Assembly: GCF_014651775.1 (NCBI RefSeq)
Contig: NZ_BMXN01000013.1
Location: 42,144 to 106,143, forward strand
Length of the DNA stretch: 64,000 nucleotides
DNA from: Vreelandella hamiltonii
Lineage (GTDB): Bacteria; Pseudomonadota; Gammaproteobacteria; Pseudomonadales; Halomonadaceae
Direction: 5' to 3'
Position numbers and translations under genes: made by a program. This document shows, one piece after another, positions 31,518 to 40,170 of the stretch (positions within the stretch are counted from its first letter, which is position 1; each line of letters begins with the position of its first letter). The notes beneath the pieces are model-generated. The model ran no database searches and was not told the origin of the DNA. It saw only the letters and a list, made by a program, of their open reading frames with translations.

Positions 31518-32396
31518 TTAGCCCTTTACGGAGCCTGCCGTGAGCCCACGCACGAAGTATTTGCCCGCCAGCACGTAGACCACCAGCGTCGGTAGCGCGG
31601 CAATCATGGCGGCGGCCATGTCGACGTTGTATTCACGTACGCCTGTGGAGGTATTGACCAGATTGTTCAAGGCCACGGTGACCGGCTGGGTGTTATGGGA
31701 AGAGAACGCCACACCGAACAGGAAGTCGTTCCAGATCTGAGTGAACTGCCAGATCACCGACACCACGATGATCGGCGCCGAGACCGGCAGCAGAATGCGC
31801 CAGAAAATACGAAAGAACCCGGCCCCGTCCAGCTTGGCCGCCGACACCAGCTCGTTGGGAATGCCCACGTAGAAGTTGCGGAAAAACAGCGTGGTAAAGG
31901 CGATACCAAACACCACATGCACCAGAATCAAGCCCGCCCGCGAGCTGGAAAGCCCCAGCCAGCCCAGGGTTTGCGCCATGGGCAGCAGCACCACCTGAAA
32001 CGGAATGAAGCAGCCAAACAGCATCAGCGCGAAGACAAGTTCAGAGCCCTTGAAGCGCCATTTGGTCAACGCATAGCCGTTCAACGCGCCCACGGCGGTG
32101 GAGATCAGCACGGCGGGGATGACGATGGCAAAGGAGTTCCAGAAGTAGCCACCCACGCCCTCGCAGCGCATGCCGGTACACGCCTCGCCCCAGGCTTTGG
32201 CCCAGGGTTCGAGCGTCGGGTTTTGCGGCAGCGACAGCAAAGTGCCTGCGCTGATTTCGCTGAGTGGCTTGATGGAGGTCATCAGCATGACCACCAGCGG
32301 CAGAATATAAAACAGGGCCGCCAGCACCAGCACGCCATAAAGCACCCCGCGCAGCAGCCGCGCGCCCAGCGTTTGGCGACGGATCACGTTAGCCAT
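31518..32396 (-). CDS. gtsC: Glucose/sugar ABC transporter permease (MalG-like, GtsC)
   Basis: 292 residues with six membrane helices: N-terminal LLRGVLYGVLVLAALFYILP, the large loop with TLEPWAKAW, then five helices. The EAA coupling loop reads NELVSAAKLDGAGFFRIFWR. It pairs with GtsB. The gene overlaps the end of gtsB by eight bases, giving coupled translation. 19 bases separate it from gtsD. Confidence 0.93.
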   Translation of the reverse strand: MANVIRRQTLGARLLRGVLYGVLVLAALFYILPLVVMLMTSIKPLSEISAGTLLSLPQNPTLEPWAKAWGEACTGMRCEGVGGYFWNSFAIVIPAVLISTAVGALNGYALTKWRFKGSELVFALMLFGCFIPFQVVLLPMAQTLGWLGLSSSRAGLILVHVVFGIAFTTLFFRNFYVGIPNELVSAAKLDGAGFFRIFWRILLPVSAPIIVVSVIWQFTQIWNDFLFGVAFSSHNTQPVTVALNNLVNTSTGVREYNVDMAAAMIAALPTLVVYVLAGKYFVRGLTAGSVKG

Positions 32397-33303
32397 GTTT
32401 GCGGCTCCTCAATTCGGAGTAGAGGTACGGAATCAGGATGGCCAGCACGCCCCCCAGCATCAGCATGGCGCTGGCCGACCCCAGCCCGATCTGCGCCCGG
32501 TTGAACGCATGGGTATACATGAACGTGGCCGGCAGGTCCGTTGCATAGCCCGGCCCACCGCCGGTGAGCGCCACCACCAGGTCAAAACTCTTGATGGCGA
32601 TATGCGCCAGAATCATCACCGCGCTGAACACCACCGGACGCAGGCAAGGCATCACCACCCGCCAGTAGATGCGCGGCAGGCTGGCCCCATCGAGCTGGGC
32701 GGCCTTGACGATGCTGTCGTCGATACCACGCAGCCCCGCCAGAAACAGCGCCATCACGAACCCGGAGGCCTGCCAGACGGCGGCAATCACCAGGGTGTAA
32801 ATGGCCATATTGGGGTCCACGATCCAGTCAAAGCGAAACGACTCGAAGCCCCAACTGCGCACCATGGCTTGAATGCCCAGCTGCGGGTTGAGCAGCCACT
32901 TCCACACCACTCCCGTGACGATGAACGACAGCGCCATGGGGTAGAGATACACCGTACGCAGCGCGCCTTCCTGGCGAATCTTCTGGTCCAGCAGAATGGC
33001 CAGCAGCGCTCCCAGCACCAGGCAGATCAGTATGAACAGCGCGCCAAATACCATCAGGTTGGTGGAAGCGACCCACCAGCGCTCGTTGGCCATCAGCCGG
33101 GCATACTGGCCAAAACCGACGAACTGGTAGCTGGGCAGCATGCGTGAGTTGGTCAGCGACAGCACGAACGTCCATAGCATGAAGCCATAGACAAAGAACA
33201 GCGACACCGCGACAGAGGGCGCCAGCACCAGCTTCGGCAGCCACGCCTGCAGCCGACCGGACGCCGTAGGCGGCAACGCGGCACGCGTAGTAGGTTTCGT
33301 CAT
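32389..33303 (-). CDS. gtsB: Glucose/sugar ABC transporter permease (MalF-like, GtsB)
   Basis: 304 residues, six membrane helices: the first near 22-42 (LVLAPSVAVSLFFVYGFMLW). The EAA loop is DDSIVKAAQLDGASLPRIYW. It builds the translocation pore with GtsC. A 96-base gap holding a stable hairpin separates it from the binding-protein gene, so downstream genes are probably expressed at a lower level than gtsA. Confidence 0.93.
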   Translation of the reverse strand: MTKPTTRAALPPTASGRLQAWLPKLVLAPSVAVSLFFVYGFMLWTFVLSLTNSRMLPSYQFVGFGQYARLMANERWWVASTNLMVFGALFILICLVLGALLAILLDQKIRQEGALRTVYLYPMALSFIVTGVVWKWLLNPQLGIQAMVRSWGFESFRFDWIVDPNMAIYTLVIAAVWQASGFVMALFLAGLRGIDDSIVKAAQLDGASLPRIYWRVVMPCLRPVVFSAVMILAHIAIKSFDLVVALTGGGPGYATDLPATFMYTHAFNRAQIGLGSASAMLMLGGVLAILIPYLYSELRSRKHG

Positions 33304-33327
33304 GGGAATTCCTCACCCGTCATCCGT

Positions 33328-33352
33328 CGGCGCCGCCATTGCGGCGGCGCCG
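33328..33352 (-). other. Stable stem-loop between gtsA and gtsB
   Basis: CGGCGCCGCC and GGCGGCGCCG form a perfect ten-base stem with a five-base loop and no following T run. It resembles the intercistronic hairpins that protect the 3' end of binding-protein mRNAs in other ABC operons. Role inferred. Confidence 0.7.
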
Positions 33353-33399
33353 ATCACCAAGGTCAAGCGCGTTTGGCGCTTCGCGTCAGGGTGACGTGA

Positions 33400-34674
33400 T
33401 CAAAAGGCCGCTGCCTGGGCGGCGCTGACCATCCGCTGGGCGGCTTGTTCGGCGGGCATGTTGGCGTCATTGAAGTAGTTGGTCACCACATCGAAGATGG
33501 CGCCCTGCACATCCGCACGCACGGCCATGCCATGGGCCATACTGGGCACCAGCCCGCCCTGCTCGGCAGTACGCTGGAAATCTGCCAGCGACTGCTGTGC
33601 GCAGCTGTCGAAATCGCTCATGTCCAGGTCAGGCCGCGCGGGGATGGACCCCTTGGCCAGGTTGAAGGCTTCCTGGAAGGTGGGTTCCAGCACCAGCCGG
33701 GCCAGCGTGTGCTGGGCATCCCGCTCCTCGTCATCGGTGACGCGGAACATGGCCAGGCTGTCGATATTGAAGGTAAAGGCGTCTTCGCTACCCGGGGCGG
33801 CAGCACACAGATAATCTTCTCCCGCCGTCAGGCCCGCTGCGGTGAACTCGCCTTTCGCCCAGTCGCCCATCAGCTGAAAACCGGCGGCTCCCTCGATCAC
33901 CATGGCCGTGGCAATGTTCCAGTCGCGCCCCGGCATGCCTTCATCCATCAGGCTACGCAGGCGTTTGAAATCTTCCAGCGCGGCAACCATCTGCTCGCCC
34001 CCCAGGGCTTCCGGGTCCAGCTCCACCAGCGCCTGCTGATAAAACTCGGTGCCCTGGCTGCCCAGCACTACGCTTTCGAACACGGTGGCGTCCTGCCACG
34101 CCTGGCCGCCATGGGCCAGCGGCACGAAGCCCGCTTCACGGATTGCTTCTCCGGCAGCAAACAGTTCTTCCAGCGTGGTGGGCATCTCGACACCTGCGGC
34201 CTCCAGCACGTCCGGGTTGGCCCACAGCCAGTTGACCCGATGCACGTTGGCGGGGACGGCCACGTACTGGCCGTCGTAACGCATGATATCGGCCACGATG
34301 CCCGGCAGCAGGTCGTTCCAGCCTTCGGCCTCGGCGACGTCGTTCAAGTCACCCAGCAGGCCAAGCTCGCCCCACTCTTGAATTTCCGGCCCTTTGATTT
34401 GTGCAGCCGACGGCGGATTGCCCGACATGGCCCGAGACTTCAGCACCGTCATGGCGGTTTCACCGCCGCCCCCGGCCACGGCGAAATCCTGCCAGCCATA
34501 GCCTTCGGCTTCGAGCAGCTCCTTGAGCACGTTGGCGGCGCGGGCTTCACCGCCGGAGGTCCACCAGTGCAGCACTTCCACCTCGCTGGCCTGGGCAGTA
34601 CTTGCCATGGCCGTTCCAGCCGCCAAGGCCAGCGCGAGGGCAGATTTTTTGAAGACGGGTGAGAGAATACGCAT
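33400..34674 (-). CDS. gtsA: Glucose/sugar ABC transporter substrate-binding protein (GtsA)
   Basis: 424 residues from ATG 34674, which has AGGAG seven bases upstream; a longer frame to 34740 is rejected. A Sec signal ends near TAQA-SEVEVLHWW. The mature SBP_bac_1 protein closely follows the Pseudomonas glucose-binding protein pattern: VLHWWTSGGEARAANVLK, PSAAQIKGPEIQEWGELG and VPANVHRVNWLWANPD. It binds sugar, most likely glucose, in the periplasm. It heads the gtsABCD operon, downstream of a palindrome and a two-component system. Confidence 0.92.
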   Translation of the reverse strand: MRILSPVFKKSALALALAAGTAMASTAQASEVEVLHWWTSGGEARAANVLKELLEAEGYGWQDFAVAGGGGETAMTVLKSRAMSGNPPSAAQIKGPEIQEWGELGLLGDLNDVAEAEGWNDLLPGIVADIMRYDGQYVAVPANVHRVNWLWANPDVLEAAGVEMPTTLEELFAAGEAIREAGFVPLAHGGQAWQDATVFESVVLGSQGTEFYQQALVELDPEALGGEQMVAALEDFKRLRSLMDEGMPGRDWNIATAMVIEGAAGFQLMGDWAKGEFTAAGLTAGEDYLCAAAPGSEDAFTFNIDSLAMFRVTDDEERDAQHTLARLVLEPTFQEAFNLAKGSIPARPDLDMSDFDSCAQQSLADFQRTAEQGGLVPSMAHGMAVRADVQGAIFDVVTNYFNDANMPAEQAAQRMVSAAQAAAF

Positions 34675-34817
34675 GAGATAGCTCCTGCTGTTGTTGTTAT
34701 GAGGTGTCATGAAGAACACAGAGTGCCGCGCTACCTGCACAACCCAACTGGCAGGCAGCGGCTCATGGCAGAGTACGTCACCCTACGTCACAACGGGAGT
34801 TACCGAATCCTGCATAG

Positions 34818-34835
34818 TATTACAACCTTGTAATA
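34818..34835. promoter_or_regulatory. 18-bp palindrome upstream of gtsA
   Basis: TATTACAA-CC-TTGTAATA is a perfect dyad 143 bases before the gtsA ATG, just after the sensor-kinase stop. TTAC-N6-GTAA is the kind of site bound by some OmpR-family regulators, and such a regulator is encoded at 36300-37016. Candidate operator of the gts promoter; the binding factor is inferred. Confidence 0.6.
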
Positions 34836-34842
34836 GTCGGGC

Positions 34843-36303
34843 TTACAGGGTTGTCACGGTGGGTTGGCGCGGCAGGGTCAAGGTGGCCACGAGGCCCCCT
34901 GCGGGGTGGTTGGCCAAGCGAATGTCGCCGCCATGGGCACGAGCAATGTGCCGCGCAATGCCCAGGCCCAGCCCACTGCCCCCGGTATGGCGACTGCGCG
35001 AAGCTTCCAGGCGTACGAAGGGGGAGAACACCCGCTCCCTCTGTTCCGCCGGGATACCGGGGCCACGATCATGAATCTGAACCTTGACCTCACCCGCCTG
35101 CTCCTCCAATACCACGTTGGCGTGCTGGCCGTAGAACACGGCATTCTCCAGCAGGTTCGCCAGGCACCGCTTCATGGCCAGCGGCTTGACGGTCAGCGGC
35201 GGCACCTGACCGCTGATCCGCACGTCGCTCCCCTGCACACGCAGCTCGTCTGCCAACGCCTCGAGAAGCGCCGTCATGTCAGTGGGTTCAGGCTCTTCGT
35301 GGAGGTCCAGCCCTTTCACGGAGGCCAGCGCGCCCTTGACCAGCTCCGCCAGTTCATCCAGTGAGGCGCAGAAGCGCTCTCGCTGCTGCGGGTCATCGAG
35401 CATCTCGGCCCGCAAGCGCAGCCGGGTGATGGGCGTTTTAAGGTCGTGGGAAATCGCCGAAAAGAGCCGTTCGCGCTCTTCTACCTGCTCACGAATACGC
35501 CGCTGCATGCGGTTGAAGGCAACGGCGGTGGCCGCCACCTCTCTGGGGCCGCTCTCTCTCAGCGGCGGGCTGTCCAGATCATCGCCCAGCCGACGGGCTG
35601 CACGCGACAGCCGTGCCAATGGTCGGGTCACGCTGGTGATGCCCAACAGCGACAGCGCCAGCACGGTCAGCAGTACCACCAGCCCCGCCAGCAGACGCTC
35701 TTCAGAGAGCCAGCGGTAACCGCTGAAAATGTCCGGTACGCCCAGCAGGGTCGCCACGTAGAGCCAGGTATCCGGGGCCAGCTCCAGTTGCACCACCAGA
35801 ATGGGCGGCGACAGCGGCTCCATCAGCAGGCTGTGCTGGCCCCAGCGCGGCGGCAGGTCGTAGAGCAGCACTTCATTATTGAATACCCGCAGGGTCTCGG
35901 GGCGGGAGAACTCCACCACGACATCGTCGATCGACAGTTGCTGGGTGAGGATCGTGTGGACATTGTTCACCACCACCGCTTTTTCGGGGCCGCTGCCAAT
36001 GTCCTCCACGGGGATGCGCCGCTGGTTGACGCTGACAAAAAAGCGCGTGCCTCCCATGTTGCGCAGCTGGTCGAGCACGATATGGCGATAGTCCACCGGC
36101 AGCGAACGAAAAAAGCGCATGGTGGACGCAATGCTGAAGGCCATGTTGCTGGAGAGCTCATCGAGCTGCTCCAGCTGGCTAGCGCGCATTTGCGAGGTCC
36201 AGATCGCGTAGCTGGCCACCTGGGCGGCCAGTACTCCTGCAATCATGATGATCACGAAACGACCGCGCAGGCTGGCGGGCAGCCAGCGTCGCCAGCGCTT
36301 CAC
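34843..36303 (-). CDS. Two-component sensor histidine kinase
   Basis: 486 residues. Membrane helices near 16-35 (FVIIMIAGVLAAQVASYAIW) and about 205-225 (LLAGLVVLLTVLALSLLGI) flank a periplasmic sensor of about 170 residues. HAMP follows, then the H-box AISHDLKTPITRLRLRAEML with the phospho-His, N-box CLANLLENAVFYG, and ATP-binding DRGPGIP and GSGLGLGIARH. The partner regulator gene overlaps its start by four bases. Placement upstream of gtsABCD matches GtrS-GltR of Pseudomonas glucose control, so I infer a sugar-related signal. Confidence 0.92.
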   Translation of the reverse strand: MKRWRRWLPASLRGRFVIIMIAGVLAAQVASYAIWTSQMRASQLEQLDELSSNMAFSIASTMRFFRSLPVDYRHIVLDQLRNMGGTRFFVSVNQRRIPVEDIGSGPEKAVVVNNVHTILTQQLSIDDVVVEFSRPETLRVFNNEVLLYDLPPRWGQHSLLMEPLSPPILVVQLELAPDTWLYVATLLGVPDIFSGYRWLSEERLLAGLVVLLTVLALSLLGITSVTRPLARLSRAARRLGDDLDSPPLRESGPREVAATAVAFNRMQRRIREQVEERERLFSAISHDLKTPITRLRLRAEMLDDPQQRERFCASLDELAELVKGALASVKGLDLHEEPEPTDMTALLEALADELRVQGSDVRISGQVPPLTVKPLAMKRCLANLLENAVFYGQHANVVLEEQAGEVKVQIHDRGPGIPAEQRERVFSPFVRLEASRSRHTGGSGLGLGIARHIARAHGGDIRLANHPAGGLVATLTLPRQPTVTTL

Positions 36304-37016
36304 AGGGCGGTGTCTACCTGAGCGGTCAACACGTAGCCCGCCCCGCGCACCGTACGAATCAGCTGCGAGTGCTGGGCATCTTCACCCAGCCGCTGGCGTA
36401 GCCGACACACGTGCACGTCGATGGAACGGTCCAGAGGCGGGGCGTCTCGGCCCCGGGTCAAGGCGTACAGGTCGTCACGGGTAATGACTTGGGCGGGACG
36501 TTCCAGAAATACCTGAAGCAGCTGGAAATCGGCACCTGACAGAGCCGTACGCTCGCCCGCCTGGTCCACCAGCTCACGGGTCATGCGGTCCAGCTGCCAC
36601 TCGCCAAAGCGCACCCAGCGAGCCTCCTGAGGGCCCACTGCCGTGCGGCTTCGACGCAGCACGGCCTTGATACGCGCCAGCAGCTCACGGGGGTTGAAGG
36701 GCTTGCCAAGATAGTCGTCGGCGCCTAGTTCCAGCCCCAGGATACGGTCGGTATCGTCCGCACTGGCGGTGAGCATGATGATCGGCAAGTCGCTGTGCTT
36801 GCGCAACTCGCGACAGATGGTAAAGCCATCATCCCCCGGCATCATCACATCGACGATCAGTAAATCCGGCGTCTGCTCGGCAAGCTGCTGATAGAGCGCC
36901 TGCGCCCCTTCGGCCGTGAACACCCGATAACCGTGGCGCCCCAGATAATCCGCCAGCAGCTCACGGATTTCCGGGTCATCATCGACCACCATCAAGGTCG
37001 CAGGCGTGGTTGTCAT
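36300..37016 (-). CDS. OmpR-family response regulator (GltR-like)
   Basis: 238 residues. Receiver domain (1-120): acidic pocket VVDDDPE, phospho-acceptor Asp in LLIVDVMMPGDDGF, and the LTASADD and GKPF switch residues. The winged-helix effector domain ends with HVCRLRQRLGED and IRTVRGAGYVL. It should be phosphorylated by the kinase encoded directly downstream (ATGA overlap). By analogy with GltR it likely regulates glucose transport; the palindrome at 34818-34835 is a candidate target. Confidence 0.93.
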   Translation of the reverse strand: MTTTPATLMVVDDDPEIRELLADYLGRHGYRVFTAEGAQALYQQLAEQTPDLLIVDVMMPGDDGFTICRELRKHSDLPIIMLTASADDTDRILGLELGADDYLGKPFNPRELLARIKAVLRRSRTAVGPQEARWVRFGEWQLDRMTRELVDQAGERTALSGADFQLLQVFLERPAQVITRDDLYALTRGRDAPPLDRSIDVHVCRLRQRLGEDAQHSQLIRTVRGAGYVLTAQVDTAL

Positions 37017-37111
37017 CGTGGAAAGCGCCCCTGGGTTGTTATCGTTTTAGGGGCTAGATGATGGTGGAGCGCTGTCGCTACCGCAAGCGGCTCTCGACTA
37101 AGGTGGCAGAG

Positions 37112-37915
37112 CTAACCCGACAGCCCGAAACGCTCAGCCAACCACTGGGCCACCGCCGCTTCCCCGTGATGACCAATGCGCCGGGCATCGGGCACACGGT
37201 CGAACAGCGCCGGGTGGGCGTTGGCCATGACCTGCGCCTCCCCGGCCAGGGTCAGCATCTCGGTGTCGTTGAGGTTGTCGCCAAAGGCGAGGCAGTCGGC
37301 GGCGGTGAGGCCCAATGACTCCAGCAGCGCCGCCAGCGCAACGCCCTTGTTCACCCCGCCCGCCATGATCTCCAGTGAGTCCACCGTGGAGTAAGTGATG
37401 TGCAGCCCCTCACCGTGTGCCGCGTGGGCCTGGGCCTCCAGTTCGGCCAGCGCCTGAGGGTCACCCAGATAGAGCACCTTGCCCACCCCGTGGCGGTCCA
37501 TCTGTTCGGGTGGCACCACGTCATAGGTGAACCCGGTGGAGGCATGCAGCGACAGCAGGTGCGGCGCTTCGGCATCGACATGCCAGCCATCATCGCGATA
37601 CAGGCTCAGGCGCACCTGCGGAGGCCGGGGCAGATGAATCAAGGTGTGTGCATGTTCAGGTGCCAGGTGAGACGCGCTGATCAAGCGGTCATCCGGGGCG
37701 TGGGTGTAAGCACCGTTGGTGCTGATCAAATGGGCCGGAATGGCCAGTTCCTCACGAAACACCCGCATGTCGTGGTAGTGACGGCCCGAGGCCAGCGCCA
37801 CATGGTGACCCTGTTGCACCAGGGCGCGCAGTACGTCTACCGTGCTGTCGTGTAACCGGTGGTCGCTACCCAGCAGCGTACCGTCCAGGTCGGAAACAAT
37901 CAGGCGTGGGGTCAT
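37112..37915 (-). CDS. Cof-type HAD-IIB phosphatase
   Basis: 267 residues. HAD motif I is VSDLDGTLLGSDH at the N-terminus with both catalytic Asp; motif II LASGRHYHDMR; motif III Lys in AGGVNKGVALAALLE; motif IV FGDNLNDTEML. The C2B cap sits between motifs II and III. Relatives dephosphorylate sugar phosphates, FMN or PLP; the substrate here is unknown. ATG 37915 is chosen because AAGGAG precedes it by five bases, rejecting an extension to 37939. Divergent from rnb. Confidence 0.92.
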   Translation of the reverse strand: MTPRLIVSDLDGTLLGSDHRLHDSTVDVLRALVQQGHHVALASGRHYHDMRVFREELAIPAHLISTNGAYTHAPDDRLISASHLAPEHAHTLIHLPRPPQVRLSLYRDDGWHVDAEAPHLLSLHASTGFTYDVVPPEQMDRHGVGKVLYLGDPQALAELEAQAHAAHGEGLHITYSTVDSLEIMAGGVNKGVALAALLESLGLTAADCLAFGDNLNDTEMLTLAGEAQVMANAHPALFDRVPDARRIGHHGEAAVAQWLAERFGLSG

Positions 37916-37975
37916 ACAGGCTCCTTGGGCGTGGCGCATGAAGTGAGCCTCAGCTTAACCGATTCATCCGCAAGC

Positions 37976-38015
37976 GGGTAAGTCATTGACCCGCCTGAGC
38001 GGGCGTGACTTACCC
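37976..38015. repeat. Large inverted repeat between HAD gene and rnb
   Basis: GGGTAAGTCA and TGACTTACCC (ten perfect pairs) enclose an inner CCCGC-ctga-GCGGG hairpin. It lies just upstream of the predicted rnb promoter, in the divergent intergenic region, so it may be an operator or a structured leader of the HAD gene transcript. Confidence 0.7.
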
Positions 38016-38026
38016 AAGGGCAACGA

Positions 38027-38055
38027 TTGGCGCAGCCAACGGGAATCCGTATAGT
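38027..38055 (+). promoter_or_regulatory. Sigma-70 promoter of rnb
   Basis: TTGGCG at 38027-38032, 17-base spacer, TATAGT at 38050-38055. The expected transcript would start about 25 bases before the rnb ATG. Confidence 0.58.
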
Positions 38056-38086
38056 GGCACCCTACTCTCGCCAACTGATCGAACAC

Positions 38087-40027
38087 ATGCTTCAAAATAA
38101 CTCCCTGCTTGCCCAGCTCAAGCAACAGATCCGTGAAACCACTCCCCGCGCCGAAGGGGTGATCAAAGCCACCGAAAAAGGCTTCGGGTTTCTTGAAACC
38201 GACAGCGGCGAATCCTATTTCGTGCCGCCGCCTGCCATGAAGCAGGTGCTCCACGGCGACCGCGTCGAAGCCGTTATTCATGAGAACGGCGACAAAAAAT
38301 CCGTCGAGCCGGAGAAGCTGATCGAAGCGGGCTTGGACCGCTTCATCGCCCGCGTGCAAAAGCGCGAAGGCCGCCTGGCAGTGGTGCCCGATCACCCCTC
38401 GATTCGCAATGTGCTGAAAGCCCGCATCAAGAACAGCCTGGACGAAGACAGCATTGGCGACGGCGACTGGGTCGTGGCGCGTCTGGTGCGTCACCCGCTC
38501 AAGGAGAACGATCGCGGCTTCTTTGCCCAAATCGACGAGCTGGTCGCCAAGGTCGACAACCCCGCCGTGCCGTGGCGTGTCACCCTGGCGCGCCACGCGC
38601 TGGAGCAGGAGTGCCCGGATGCCGGTAGCGACTGGCCGCTGCGCGATGAGGGCCTGACTCGGGAAGACCTGACGCAACGCCCCTTCTTCACCATCGATGG
38701 TGAGAAGACCCGCGATATGGACGATGCCCTGCACGTGGTGGCGCGTCCGGAAGGCGGCTGGCAGCTGAGCGTGGCCATTGCCGACCCCACGGCGTATGTG
38801 GATGAGGAGCACGCGGCCGACCTGGAAGCGCGTGTGCGTGCCTTCACGGTTTACCTGCCGGGCCAGAACGTCACCATGCTGCCGGAGCAGCTGGCCGATG
38901 ACCTGTGCTCGCTGTGGGAAGGCCAGGAGCGCCCGGCCCTGGCGTGTACGCTGGACATCAACGCCGACGGCAGCCTGGGCGATTACCGTTTCTTTGCCGC
39001 CAACGTGACCTCCCACGCCAAGCTGGTGTACGAGCGCGTCTCTGATTGGATCGAAGGCCAGGGCGACTGGGCACCGGCCGAAGAGATTGCCGAGCAGCTC
39101 AAAGCGCTGCAGGCCATGACGGAAGCCCGCACCGCCTGGCGCAACGAGCACGCGCTGGTGTTCAAGGACCGTCCGGATTACGTGTTCGATCTGGACGAAG
39201 CAGGCAACGTGCTGGGCGTGCGTACCGAAGACCGGCGCATCGCCAACCGCATGATCGAAGAGTCGATGATTGCGGCCAACGCCTGCTGTGCAGACTTCCT
39301 GGCCAGCCATATCGGCCACGGCATCTTCAACGTGCACCGCGCCTTCGAGCCCGAAAAAGCCGAAGCGGCCCAGGAGTTCCTCGCCAGTCAGGAGATCGAC
39401 GTGGCCCAGGAAGCACTGACCGAGCTGGCGCACTACAAAGAGCTCAAGCGCGCACTGGAAAGCCGTGACGACGCCTGGCTGGATGCCCGCCTGCGCCGTT
39501 TCCAGGGCTTCACCAGCATGTCGGCCCAGCCTGGCCCGCATTTCGGCCTGGGGCTGCCCGCCTACGCCACGTGGACCTCGCCGATCCGCAAGTATGGCGA
39601 TATGGTCAACCACCGCTTGATCAAGCGCGTGCTCAAGGGTGAACAGGCCCCGGCAGAGGCCAGCCAGCAGCTCACCGAGCAGCTCACCGAACGCCGCCGC
39701 CTGAACCGCATGGCCGAGCGTGACGTGAAAGATTGGCTCTACGTTCGCTACCTGACCCCGGCAGCACAGAACCAGGATACCTTCGAGGCCGAAATCATGG
39801 CCATCAATCGTGGCGGCATGCGGGTGCGTCTGATCGAAAACGGCGCCACGGCCTTCGTGCCTGCCCCCTTGATGCATAGCGACCGCGACAAGGTGGTGAT
39901 CGACGATAAAGAGGGCCGCATTCAGATCGAAGGCGAAGAGCGCTTCAAACTGGGCGACAGCCTGCGTGTCTCGCTCACGGAAGCCCGTGAAGAGACCCGC
40001 TCGCTGGTGGCGAAACCCGCTGTTTAA
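38087..40027 (+). CDS. rnb: Exoribonuclease II (RNase II)
   Basis: 646 residues, nearly equal to E. coli RNase II (644). Order: N-terminal cold-shock domains with TPRAEGVIKATEKGFGFLE; catalytic RNB domain starting at TIDGEKTRDMDDALHV, whose Asp cluster binds Mg2+; LGLPAYATWTSPIRKYGDM; and a C-terminal S1 domain with INRGGMRVRLIENGATAF. It degrades single-stranded RNA 3' to 5'. The ATG at 38087 matches the E. coli N-terminus (M-x-Q-x-N-x-LLAQLKQQ); the open frame begins 60 bases earlier, but that part is unconserved and overlaps the -10 box. RNase R is excluded by the short length. Confidence 0.95.
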   Translation: MLQNNSLLAQLKQQIRETTPRAEGVIKATEKGFGFLETDSGESYFVPPPAMKQVLHGDRVEAVIHENGDKKSVEPEKLIEAGLDRFIARVQKREGRLAVVPDHPSIRNVLKARIKNSLDEDSIGDGDWVVARLVRHPLKENDRGFFAQIDELVAKVDNPAVPWRVTLARHALEQECPDAGSDWPLRDEGLTREDLTQRPFFTIDGEKTRDMDDALHVVARPEGGWQLSVAIADPTAYVDEEHAADLEARVRAFTVYLPGQNVTMLPEQLADDLCSLWEGQERPALACTLDINADGSLGDYRFFAANVTSHAKLVYERVSDWIEGQGDWAPAEEIAEQLKALQAMTEARTAWRNEHALVFKDRPDYVFDLDEAGNVLGVRTEDRRIANRMIEESMIAANACCADFLASHIGHGIFNVHRAFEPEKAEAAQEFLASQEIDVAQEALTELAHYKELKRALESRDDAWLDARLRRFQGFTSMSAQPGPHFGLGLPAYATWTSPIRKYGDMVNHRLIKRVLKGEQAPAEASQQLTEQLTERRRLNRMAERDVKDWLYVRYLTPAAQNQDTFEAEIMAINRGGMRVRLIENGATAFVPAPLMHSDRDKVVIDDKEGRIQIEGEERFKLGDSLRVSLTEAREETRSLVAKPAV

Positions 40028-40054
40028 TCACTCATTTGCAGCCCAGCGTCTGCT

Positions 40055-40079
40055 AACGCCACGGTTCGTCCGTGGCGTT
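40055..40079 (+). terminator. Rho-independent terminator of rnb
   Basis: AACGCCACG and CGTGGCGTT form a nine-base stem with a seven-base loop followed by TTTTATTT. It begins 28 bases after the rnb stop. Confidence 0.88.
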
Positions 40080-40170
40080 TTTATTTCTACCGCGCCAGGA
40101 TATTGTCGCAGAATTGACGTAATTCTTCCCTAAGGTGATTCTTTGACCCTTATGTGGCTCGGAGGTTACC

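Noticed and set aside
38087..40027. RNase R as identity of the exoribonuclease
   Set aside because: RNase R is over 800 residues with a basic tail; this protein has RNase II length and the RNase II N-terminus.
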